From NCBI GenBank assembly GCA_964388445.1, contig CAYMAI010000001.1, forward strand, positions 186,001 to 250,000: DNA of 64,000 nt, given 5' to 3'. The stretch is from CAYMAI01 sp964388445 (lineage in GTDB: Bacteria > 4484-113 > JAGGVC01). Positions 44,340 to 52,506 of this stretch are shown piece by piece (positions within the stretch are counted from its first letter, which is position 1; every line of letters starts with the position of its first letter). The translations under genes and the position numbers were made by a program. The notes beneath the pieces were generated by a model. It saw only the letters and a program-made list of their open reading frames with translations, was not told the origin of the DNA and did not search any database.

Positions 44340-44918
44340 TCATTGCAGTTCTCTCCACCACTTATCGACCGGATTTTGAAGCGCAGGCTCGACGAAGTTC
44401 TCTTCGATATAGTCGATTACCTCCCAAAACGGCTCGGATTCGGGCGTTCGCGTGTTATAGCCGATGTTGCTTTCTCCCGAGCACAAAATGCCGATAATCG
44501 CATGATCATGACTTCTATCGAGATTTCCGCCGAGCATTGGCTGCATTTCGCAAACCTCGTTTTCGATTATCAATTCAATGAGTTCTGTATATTGCACAAT
44601 TGATATAGGCACTTCATACTTCGCGCCTTCCCTATCCTTAAGTCCGAAATATATGTACCATTCGCCGTTTTCATCCGGATATGTTGGAAGGCCAAATATG
44701 CCTAAATATTTAAACTGCTCGTCATCGAAAAGCCGGTCATAAGATATGGTGATTTTTATAATATCGCGGCTGTATTTAAACATGTCATGCAGCTCTTGCA
44801 GTTGTACGGTGGTAACCGGTGTCATAGGAGCATAGGAGGTTAATTTAGGTTCCGCATTATTGCCGCATTCAAAGGGTATCGACATCCATATCAGAAACAC
44901 GCATATTACACTATACAT
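44340..44918 (-). CDS. Small secreted hypothetical protein
   Basis: 192 aa from ATG 44918 with AGGAGG upstream. A hydrophobic leader (VICVFLIWMSIPFECG) ends near Cys18, and a lipoprotein anchor is possible. The body is acidic and mixed alpha/beta ('GEWYIYFGLKDREGAKYEVP', 'EPFWEVIDYIEENFVEPALQ'). I recognise no family. Lower GC than the catabolic operon opposite it. Confidence 0.7.
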   Translation of the reverse strand: MYSVICVFLIWMSIPFECGNNAEPKLTSYAPMTPVTTVQLQELHDMFKYSRDIIKITISYDRLFDDEQFKYLGIFGLPTYPDENGEWYIYFGLKDREGAKYEVPISIVQYTELIELIIENEVCEMQPMLGGNLDRSHDHAIIGILCSGESNIGYNTRTPESEPFWEVIDYIEENFVEPALQNPVDKWWRELQ

Positions 44919-44987
44919 TTTCGGTTTACCTCCTCTCCGATGTAATGCAATTGCCCGTTAAGCGTTCCAGTAGTTTAGTGCAGTTAT

Positions 44988-45797
44988 TCATGCGCTTGCG
45001 CTCCCACTTTCGGAACTTATATTCAGCGGCTCCCACGGCCATTTGTCGGTGAGCATTTTGTAATACGCGGCTACGAAGGAGATACTACCTATTCGTTTGC
45101 CTAAAAGCACTCCGCCTGCCATAATAGCGAGGTAAAATATTACCATCTGACCGGCAATGTCTCCCGTGCCATATTTATCGCCGGTTAGCAGACTGAATCC
45201 GGAAACGCCAATAAAAATGTAAATGTAGGCATGAAAGCAGATTGCCAAAGTCTTTGCCCAGTTTTTGTCGCGGTTCCATACCAAATCTAATATTTGAATG
45301 GGATCCGAAGGCCATTCAATATTTCCATTCTTTTCCAAAGCGGCATAGCCTCCGATATGCGGGCCGATGGCGAGCGCTGCTGGCTGTCCGGCATACGACC
45401 ATATTCTGTTCAATAAAGGCATACTTTTATTGGGCGTATTGAGAATTCGGGATAAAACTTTGCCGTAAAGCGAGTCGTCATCCGTAGCGGATATTCCATG
45501 TTCAAGCGTAAACCACAAATCGTATTTGAATATCAATCCGTAGGAGATTTGCGATAACTTGCGGACTGCCGCTCTCTCGAAAACATGCCATAAGGCCAAA
45601 ATCGGAAGAAATGCCGCAAACCAGCTGTACTCAAGCGCTGCTCCGGAAGACGGATTCATTCGGGCATTAAATAGAAATAGCGCGAAAAGCGCGACGCCAA
45701 TTGGATAGGCATAAAAGTAGAAAGTCCTTATATATCTTATCCATGACATTCGAAAGGCTTCTGCAAAGCGCCCCCGCTGTCCGTTTTTACTTTTCAT
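44988..45797 (-). CDS. Integral membrane hypothetical protein
   Basis: 269 aa with four to five predicted transmembrane segments: about 26-44 (FYFYAYPIGVALFALFLF), 55-72, 180-200 (AICFHAYIYIFIGVSGFSL), 213-232 (MVIFYLAIMAGGVLLGK). It ends 'AAYYKMLTDKWPWEPLNISS'. The ATG overlaps the stop of the 31-codon ORF upstream (ATGA), whose C-terminus duplicates this 'MLTDKWPxEP' motif. No family recognised; a membrane-channel or sensor role would be speculation. Confidence 0.75.
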   Translation of the reverse strand: MKSKNGQRGRFAEAFRMSWIRYIRTFYFYAYPIGVALFALFLFNARMNPSSGAALEYSWFAAFLPILALWHVFERAAVRKLSQISYGLIFKYDLWFTLEHGISATDDDSLYGKVLSRILNTPNKSMPLLNRIWSYAGQPAALAIGPHIGGYAALEKNGNIEWPSDPIQILDLVWNRDKNWAKTLAICFHAYIYIFIGVSGFSLLTGDKYGTGDIAGQMVIFYLAIMAGGVLLGKRIGSISFVAAYYKMLTDKWPWEPLNISSESGSASA

Positions 45798-45889
45798 GAT
45801 TGCTCCCCCTCCTTGCCGGCCGATTCACCCGCCGGCTCCAACGGCCATTTGTCGGTTAGCATGATGAAATAAACAGCGATATCCCTCAC
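45794..45889 (-). CDS. 31-codon ORF duplicating the C-terminus of the downstream membrane protein
   Basis: GTG at 45889 overlaps the TGA of the upstream gene (GTGA); the product begins MRDIAVYFIMLTDKWPLEPA and ends with a TGA that overlaps the next ATG (ATGA). Its 'VYFIMLTDKWPLEP' matches 'AYYKMLTDKWPWEP' near the end of the 269-aa membrane protein. The ORF also contains the AAGGAGG that serves the next gene. It is either the last piece of a deleted tandem paralogue or a real coupling peptide. Confidence 0.6.
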   Translation of the reverse strand: MRDIAVYFIMLTDKWPLEPAGESAGKEGEQS

Positions 45890-47250
45890 CTGCCCCTCCT
45901 CTTCGCGTCTTCGGCACTCAATCGGCGCACGTTTTCACGTTCGACTTCGGAGAGCCGCCTTTCGTCGTCTTCGGGTATGCGATAGGTTTCGTCCGGCGTA
46001 TAGCCGTCGCGCTCGAAAATCCACCAGTAGAACGGATGGTCCTCGGCGAACGGGCGGCCGTTTCTCGCCAGAATCTCCCACACGCCCGCCTTCAAGAGTC
46101 CAAGCGGCGCCGCGGAGATTTCGCCGTCGGTCAATAGCCTAGTCGAGCTTTCGGGAAAAATCCCGTCCTCCATCCAGTAGAATATTTCCTCCCACGCGCA
46201 AAGGTCGAGAATCGGCGTGTCGGACGCGGACGGCTCCCAGTTATGCCTTACGCCGCGCAACGTGCGCCCGTCCACGCGCTCCATCCACGGCGTCGTCAGT
46301 ATCAAGTTCTTATAGAATTCCAGATTTTCCGGCTCGCGCTCGTAATCCGACAACGGCCAATCGTCCGTGGGGTCTCCGATTATCCACTCGCAGTCGAGCT
46401 CCGGGTCTAGCGTAGCGGTAATCACGATTTCGTCAATTACGCCTTTCCAGCTTCGGCCCGTCAAAAGCGTGTAGGCGAAGTAAGTGATAAGGTGCGGGGC
46501 GAACCCGATGCCGCCGCCGCGCGCGGCGCGATATGTGTGGCGCACTATTTTTTCCTCGCCGCCCTCGAAAACGAGCCGGAAGCTTTTCCATACGACGGAT
46601 AGGTCGCCTTCCGCCCGGTAGTGCATCTGCGCGAACTCAGGGCCGAGGTTATACGGAAATTCGCCCTCCACCGGCTTTCCGTCCCAATAATCGGACATCA
46701 TTTTTTGCACTTTTTCGCTGTCGTAATGTACGGTTTGAAACCTGTCCTGCCACTCAATCGGCTCGCCGTTCACTTCGGCGGTGAAGTTCTCGATCCACCC
46801 CGCATAGCCGGCCCAAACCGTCAACAGGTCGAGCTCGATTTCTTCTTCGTTCATACCCTCGGCCTTCAGCTCGGCATACATCGCGTCGTGCAGCGTCTTT
46901 CGCTCGTCCGGAAAGCCTGCCCAAACCGCCACTTTGCCCGGCGCATCGTTTTTAAGGTAAAACGTCACGTCGACGTAGGCATAGCCGTCTTTCGAGAAAT
47001 AAATATTCAGCTCTTCCCGCACGAGACGGACGTTTTTATCCTCGCCGATAATCGGCGCGATTGCTTGGCCTCGCACGCTCGCCACGCCGTCGTTCGCGAA
47101 TAAAGGCGCTGGCGCGGAGAAAATCGAAATCGCCGCAACCGCCGCCGTCAGGGCAACCGGCATCGCCGCCTCCGATAGCCGGTTTTTTCCCGCGAGTTTA
47201 TCCGCACGGTTTCCCGCCTTCATCTTAGCCGCCGCCAAAGCAGTTTTCAT
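45886..47250 (-). CDS. Secreted protein with a YARHG-like C-terminal region
   Basis: 454 aa from ATG 47250 (AGGAG upstream); the frame stays open further upstream but overlaps the next gene without support. A long signal sequence ends near 'SAPAPLFAND'. Residues about 65-300 are beta-rich ('VREELNIYFSKDGYAYVDVT', 'VAVWAGFPDERKT'), reminiscent of DUF4424. Residues about 395-430 ('GLLKAGVWEILARNGRPF' ... 'YTPDE') resemble the YARHG domain of extracellular proteins. Acts outside the cytoplasm; function unknown. Confidence 0.75.
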   Translation of the reverse strand: MKTALAAAKMKAGNRADKLAGKNRLSEAAMPVALTAAVAAISIFSAPAPLFANDGVASVRGQAIAPIIGEDKNVRLVREELNIYFSKDGYAYVDVTFYLKNDAPGKVAVWAGFPDERKTLHDAMYAELKAEGMNEEEIELDLLTVWAGYAGWIENFTAEVNGEPIEWQDRFQTVHYDSEKVQKMMSDYWDGKPVEGEFPYNLGPEFAQMHYRAEGDLSVVWKSFRLVFEGGEEKIVRHTYRAARGGGIGFAPHLITYFAYTLLTGRSWKGVIDEIVITATLDPELDCEWIIGDPTDDWPLSDYEREPENLEFYKNLILTTPWMERVDGRTLRGVRHNWEPSASDTPILDLCAWEEIFYWMEDGIFPESSTRLLTDGEISAAPLGLLKAGVWEILARNGRPFAEDHPFYWWIFERDGYTPDETYRIPEDDERRLSEVERENVRRLSAEDAKRRGR

Positions 47251-47323
47251 AACCGTCTCCTTTCCCCGATATGCGCAACCGCGCATGGCGATTATTGCAC
47301 AATCCGCGGTTTGATGGGGGACT

Positions 47324-48430
47324 TTATCTAGCCGGCGGTTTTCTTCGAGTACGCGACGAATGACCGGGTTTTTGCCTGACCGGTTTTTTCGGCTGCCTTT
47401 CGGCCTTGCGACGGCCGTGGTCGAATCGCGGCGTCGCCGGCCTTGAATCGCGCTGTTTTTCCCCGCCCGCGGCATCGGAATTCTTCGCTTGTTCATTCCC
47501 CGGCTCGATGGGTTGTGCCAGGTTTTCAATGGCCGATGTCGCGTCCTTTGGCTGTCTTGAGTTCCGGCCGCGGTCGCGCGACTGGGATAATAGGCCGGCG
47601 AGCTCCACGGGTTCGCTTTCTTTTCCGAAATGCGTTTTGAATTCGTCCCAGGGGATTTCCAGTTCCCTTGCCGCCTCCGGACTCCAAAGCCTTATCGTGC
47701 GCGTGAAAACGTCCCAATCGGAGAGCTTGAATTCGTGGCCGCGATAGACGAGGCGCCCGCCCTGTTTCGGCAGAGCGTCGGCGAATTCGGCGTAATTGAC
47801 ATGCTCGAACAGGTAGCAGCAGCGCGCTTTGCCGCAGCATCCGGCCATTTTTACGGGATTGTAAGACAGCTTTTGGTCCTTGCAGACTCGCGTCGGCACT
47901 TTCACGCCGAAAATGCCGGACATTTTCCGGCAGCATACTTCGAGCCCGCATATACCGCAGGCAGGAAATCGCTTGAACTGGTCTTCCAGATTAAGCTGGT
48001 AAAGCTCCACGCGGCATTGGAATTCGCGAGTGAGCCGCTTAACGAGTTCGCGAAAATCGACGCGGCCTTCCGCAGTGTAATAAAAGGTGACTTTAGAACG
48101 GTCGAGCGAGCGGTCTATCCCTGCCAGCCGCATTTCGAGACCGATTTCTTCCGCATGCCTTCTGAAGGCGTTCGCGTCGTCCGGCGTCGGCGCGGAGGTT
48201 TCGATAAGTTCGAGGTCTTCGGCAGAAGCCAAGCGCAGCGCGCTTTCGGTGACTTCCTGGCCGGTGTCCGGTTCCGGACCGATTACTTCGCCGAAATCGA
48301 TGCCGTACGTGCGACCGAGAACGACCGTCGCCCCCGGCACGCATTCGAGCCGGTCGGGACAGTAGAAAACGAACTCCCGTTTAAGCAGGCCAACGCCTAC
48401 CCGGAGCAGCTTGCGCTGTCCATTTCCCAT
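47324..48430 (-). CDS. PSP1/RicT (YaaT)-like protein with Cys-rich motif
   Basis: 368 aa. Residues about 1-270 match the PSP1 C-terminal domain family: 'VTFYYTAEGRVDFRELVKRL', 'IDRSLDRSK' and the Cys clusters 'CGICGLEVCCRKM' and 'CCGKARCCYLFE', which in RicT bind an iron-sulfur cluster shared with RicA/RicF. In B. subtilis that complex promotes RNase Y-dependent mRNA maturation. The last 100 residues are a low-complexity Arg/Lys/Pro/Gly tail, possibly RNA-binding. PFOR follows downstream by position but lies upstream in transcription. Confidence 0.88.
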   Translation of the reverse strand: MGNGQRKLLRVGVGLLKREFVFYCPDRLECVPGATVVLGRTYGIDFGEVIGPEPDTGQEVTESALRLASAEDLELIETSAPTPDDANAFRRHAEEIGLEMRLAGIDRSLDRSKVTFYYTAEGRVDFRELVKRLTREFQCRVELYQLNLEDQFKRFPACGICGLEVCCRKMSGIFGVKVPTRVCKDQKLSYNPVKMAGCCGKARCCYLFEHVNYAEFADALPKQGGRLVYRGHEFKLSDWDVFTRTIRLWSPEAARELEIPWDEFKTHFGKESEPVELAGLLSQSRDRGRNSRQPKDATSAIENLAQPIEPGNEQAKNSDAAGGEKQRDSRPATPRFDHGRRKAERQPKKPVRQKPGHSSRTRRKPPAR

Positions 48431-48494
48431 CCTTTACAAGCCCGAAACCCGGCGGCGGTTAATGCCCGCAGCCTGTTCGCGCATTCGAAACAAC

Positions 48495-51400
48495 CTACTT
48501 CGAAACCGCCGCCGCCGCTTCCGCTTTGAAATCGGCGAAATCCAGCGCCGCCAGCTTTTGATAGTAGGAGAAGTGGCGCTTTACTTCGAGGTCCGCCTGA
48601 TCGAGAATGGCCTGACCCTCCTCCGGGTTTTCACGAAGTATCCGGCGGAAGCGATTTTCCATCAAAGCGTAGTCCTTAAACGCCATCTTGGGCTCTTTGA
48701 AGTCCAGTTGAAGCGGATTCTTGCCCTCGTCTATCAGCCGCGGGTCATAGCGGTACATAGGCCAATAGCCGGATTCTACCGCCATTTTTCCGTGAAGAGT
48801 GCCGTCTTTCAGGTCGAGGCCGTGCTCCATGCATGCTGCGTAAGCGATTACGAGCGAAGTACCGGGAAAGTTCTCCGCTTCCGCGATTGCTTTGACCGTC
48901 TGGTTGGGGCGCGCACCGTATGAGCAGCTTGCGACGTATGCGGTCATATAAGTCATGGCGAGAAGCCCAAGGTCTTTCTTCGCAACCTTCTTCCCGCTCG
49001 ACGCGAATTTCGCGACCGCCGCCATCGGCGTCGCCTTCGAACGCTGACCGCCGGTGTTGGAATAGACTTCGGTGTCGAGCACGAGCAAGTTGACGTCTTC
49101 GCCGGACGCAAGCACGTGGTCGAGACCGCCGTAGCCGATATCGTATGCCCAGCCGTCGCCGCCGACAATCCAAATGGATTTCTTCACGAAGTACGGCAGC
49201 ATATGGGCCAATTCCTCTAGGTCTCGATTGGGTTTGCCGTTTTGCTTTTCGAGAATAACTGCGATTTCTTCTATCAAATCTTGATTGGCGGATATCGCCG
49301 ACGGGTCTTTGTACTGGTCTGCTATTGGCCGGATTTTGGAGAGCAGGTCCTTGACGTTTCCAGGCGCGGCGCCGTCCGAAAGCAGCCTTTCCTTAAGTCT
49401 GAACGCTCTGTCCTGAAGCTGGTTCACGGCGAGCCGGATACCCATTCCGAATTCCGCGTTGTCCTCGAAGAGCGAGCTCGACCAGGCCGGGCCGTGCCCT
49501 CTGTCGTTCGTGCAATACGGCGAAGTCGGCGCCGTGCCGCCGAAAATGCTGGAACAGCCGGTAGCGTTCGCCTGAATCATCCGGTCGCCGAACAGCTGAG
49601 TTACGAGCTTGATATACGGGGTTTCGCCGCAGCCCGCGCACGCGCCGCTGAACTCGAACAATGGGCGGCGGAACATAACGCCCTTGACGTTGCTTTTGAT
49701 GTACTTTTCGTCGGTTTCCGGAAGCGCGAGGAAAATGTCCAGTGTTTTTTGAAGATCTTCCTGTATTTCGCTTTTCGGAACCATCATCAGCGCGCGCCTG
49801 CCGGTTTCCTGGCCGTCTATTTTTTCTATCGCGGGGCATACTTCCACGCAAGCGATGCAGCCCGTGCAGTCGTCGGGAAAAACCTGAATGCGATAGCGGT
49901 CGTCTTCCTCCGCGAACTTATCGATGAACTTTATAGTTTGAAAAGTGTTCGGGTCGGCTTCGATTTGTGATTCCTTGTTCACCTTAGCGCGTATCGCCGC
50001 GTGCGGGCAGACGAAAACGCAAAGATTGCACTGGGTGCAGAGGTCGGGATGCCATTCGGGAAGGTGGGTCGCAATCGAGCGCTTTTCGTACTGCGTAGTG
50101 CCGGTCGGGAACGCGCCGTCCACGGAAAGCTGAGAGACGGTTACGACGTCGCCTTCCTGGCGCATAATCGGGACGATGACGTCGCTGTAAAACTCTTCCA
50201 TTTCGCGTTTCATTCTGAACGACGGCATAAACGGCTTGCCGGATTTCGTTATTTCGGCGGGAACCGGCACTTCGTGAACTTCGTCGAGACCGCGCCTGAA
50301 CGCCGAGACGTTTTGCTTTACTACTTTCTCGCCTTTGGATTCGAACGATTTCTTTATCGCGCCTTCGATTGCGTTGACGTAAACTTCCTCCGGCAGGACG
50401 CCGGACACTTTGAAGAACGCCGCCTGCATCGTGGTGTTGATTCTGCCCGGAAGTCCGAGTTCCTGAGCGATGTCGTACGCGTTTATCGTATAAACTTTGA
50501 GTTTCTTTTCGAGGATGATTTTCTGTTCATGTTCCGGCAGATTGTCGAAAAGCTCTTCGGGTTTGTAGAAGCTGTTGAAGAGCACGATGCCGCCTTCTTT
50601 GATTCCCTTGAGCGTGTCTATTCTTCCCCAAAACGCCTCGCTGTGGACGGCAACGAAATTCGGCTGTGTTACGAGATAAGTGCTCAGTATCGGCTTGTCG
50701 CTGAAACGAAGGTGGCTGCAGGTTACGCCGCCGGCTTTTTTCGAGTCGTACACGAAAAACGCTTGTACGAATTTGTCGGTGTTGTCCCCTACGACCTTAA
50801 CATTGTTCTTGCTTGCGCCGACCGTGCCGTCGCTTCCGAGACCGAAGAATTTCGCCCTGAATGTGGATGAATCTTCGGTGTCCAGTTCTTCGGGCACCTT
50901 TACGGAAAGGTGCGTCACGTCGTCTTCGATGCCGACCGTAAAACCGTGGAACGGGTTTTGTCCGCGCGCATGCTCGAACACGCCGTTGACCATCGAGGGA
51001 GTGAATTCCTTGCTCGAAAGCCCGTAGCGTCCGCCGATAATAAGCGGGCGCCCGTTCAGTTTGCCGCCTGTAACCGCTTGGTCGACCGCGTTCACGACGT
51101 CGAGATAGAGCGGCTCTCCCGCCGCGCCCGGCTCTTTCGTGCGGTCGAGAACGGCTATTTGTTTGACGGACGCAGGGAGTTTTTCGACGAAGTGCGGAAC
51201 GGAAAATGGACGGTATAAGCGAACCTTGATTAGCCCGTACTTCGTGCCTCGATTCGCATTGAGCCACATCACGGCTTCTTCCGCCGCCTCCGCGCCGCTG
51301 CCCATTATTACAATGACGGTCTCCGCGTCCGGCGCGCCGAAATAGTCGAACAGGTTATAGCGTCTGCCGGTCAGCTCGAAAAGCCTGTCGTACGCTTCCT

Positions 51401-52139
51401 GCATTATTTCCGGGCACTTCGTGTAATACGGGTTAACGGTTTCGCGAGCCTGAAAATAAATGTCCGGATTTTGAGCGGTGCCGCGCATCGTCGGGTTTTC
51501 GGGGCGAAGCGCACGGTCGCGAACGGCGAGCACATCCTCGTCGTCGATCATCTTGCGCATTACTTCGAACGAAATTTCGTCTATTTTCTGAACTTCATGG
51601 CTCGTCCTGAACCCGTCGAAAAAGTGAAGGAACGGGATGCGGCTTTTTAGCGTGATGCGCTGGGCGGCGAGCGCGTTGTCCATAACTTCCTGCGGACTGC
51701 CGCTGGCGAGAAGCCCGTAGCCGGTCATCCGGCAGGCGTACACGTCCTGGTGGTCGCCGAAAATAGACAGCGCCTGCGCGCTAATCGCCCTCGCGGATAT
51801 ATGAAAAACCGTTGGCGCAAGCTCGCCCGCGATTTTGTACATGTTCGGTATCATAAGAAGCAGTCCCTGACTCGCCGTGTATGTAGTGGCGAGAGAGCCG
51901 CCGGTCAGCGCGCCGTGAATCGCGCCGGCCGCGCCTGCTTCGCTTTGCATTTCGACGACGTTCGGAACCTGACCCCAAATATTCTTTTTGCCTTTCGCCG
52001 AAAACTCGTCCGCGATTTCTCCCATGACCGAGCTCGGCGTAATAGGGTAAATGGCGATTACTTCGTTGGTCGCGTGCGAGATGTACGCGGCGGCCTGGTT
52101 GCCGTCGATAGTAACCTTTTCAGCTGAATGTCCGTTCAT
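48495..52139 (-). CDS. nifJ: Pyruvate:ferredoxin (flavodoxin) oxidoreductase, single-chain
   Basis: 1214 aa from ATG 52139, with GGAGGG 6 bases upstream; longer starts add a non-homologous Arg-rich leader. It oxidises pyruvate to acetyl-CoA and CO2, passing electrons to ferredoxin. Domain order of the fused enzyme is clear: domain I 'NEVIAIYPITPSSVMGEIAD', gamma-like domain, a ferredoxin domain with two cluster motifs 'CTQCNLCVFVCPHAAIRAK' and 'CTGCIACVEVCP', and the TPP domain 'CAGCGETPYIKLVTQLFGD' with 'GGDGWAYDIGYGGLDHVL'. A TATAAT on the minus strand (52301-52296) may start a 150-base leader. The 52140-52440 gap otherwise shows nothing. Confidence 0.96.
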   Translation of the reverse strand: MNGHSAEKVTIDGNQAAAYISHATNEVIAIYPITPSSVMGEIADEFSAKGKKNIWGQVPNVVEMQSEAGAAGAIHGALTGGSLATTYTASQGLLLMIPNMYKIAGELAPTVFHISARAISAQALSIFGDHQDVYACRMTGYGLLASGSPQEVMDNALAAQRITLKSRIPFLHFFDGFRTSHEVQKIDEISFEVMRKMIDDEDVLAVRDRALRPENPTMRGTAQNPDIYFQARETVNPYYTKCPEIMQEAYDRLFELTGRRYNLFDYFGAPDAETVIVIMGSGAEAAEEAVMWLNANRGTKYGLIKVRLYRPFSVPHFVEKLPASVKQIAVLDRTKEPGAAGEPLYLDVVNAVDQAVTGGKLNGRPLIIGGRYGLSSKEFTPSMVNGVFEHARGQNPFHGFTVGIEDDVTHLSVKVPEELDTEDSSTFRAKFFGLGSDGTVGASKNNVKVVGDNTDKFVQAFFVYDSKKAGGVTCSHLRFSDKPILSTYLVTQPNFVAVHSEAFWGRIDTLKGIKEGGIVLFNSFYKPEELFDNLPEHEQKIILEKKLKVYTINAYDIAQELGLPGRINTTMQAAFFKVSGVLPEEVYVNAIEGAIKKSFESKGEKVVKQNVSAFRRGLDEVHEVPVPAEITKSGKPFMPSFRMKREMEEFYSDVIVPIMRQEGDVVTVSQLSVDGAFPTGTTQYEKRSIATHLPEWHPDLCTQCNLCVFVCPHAAIRAKVNKESQIEADPNTFQTIKFIDKFAEEDDRYRIQVFPDDCTGCIACVEVCPAIEKIDGQETGRRALMMVPKSEIQEDLQKTLDIFLALPETDEKYIKSNVKGVMFRRPLFEFSGACAGCGETPYIKLVTQLFGDRMIQANATGCSSIFGGTAPTSPYCTNDRGHGPAWSSSLFEDNAEFGMGIRLAVNQLQDRAFRLKERLLSDGAAPGNVKDLLSKIRPIADQYKDPSAISANQDLIEEIAVILEKQNGKPNRDLEELAHMLPYFVKKSIWIVGGDGWAYDIGYGGLDHVLASGEDVNLLVLDTEVYSNTGGQRSKATPMAAVAKFASSGKKVAKKDLGLLAMTYMTAYVASCSYGARPNQTVKAIAEAENFPGTSLVIAYAACMEHGLDLKDGTLHGKMAVESGYWPMYRYDPRLIDEGKNPLQLDFKEPKMAFKDYALMENRFRRILRENPEEGQAILDQADLEVKRHFSYYQKLAALDFADFKAEAAAAVSK

Positions 52140-52506
52140 ACAGAACCCTCCGAGAATACGGATGCGGGGCGCGCGAGCAAATTCGGAGCGGTATTCGCCG
52201 CAGCTTCGGGGAAACCGGTGGATGCCGAAAATCGCCCTTAAACACGCCAAGTTGCGGCGGATATTGCCGATGTGCGCCTTCCGCAAACCTTCGAAATTAT
52301 ATCCCCGACGCTATCGGGCGGCTAAGAAACAATGCTCGCGATTCGATATGCAAGTGAAACGGTTCACGATAATTCACATGCTCTCGCCTCCGGCGCTTGA
52401 ACGCCGCCAATAATCCGGTTCGCCGCATTTCCAATAATGCGTGCAAATAATGCGGGAAAATGCGACGAAAAGCGATTGGCAATTCGCGAGCGCGGTAAAA
52501 TGTCTT

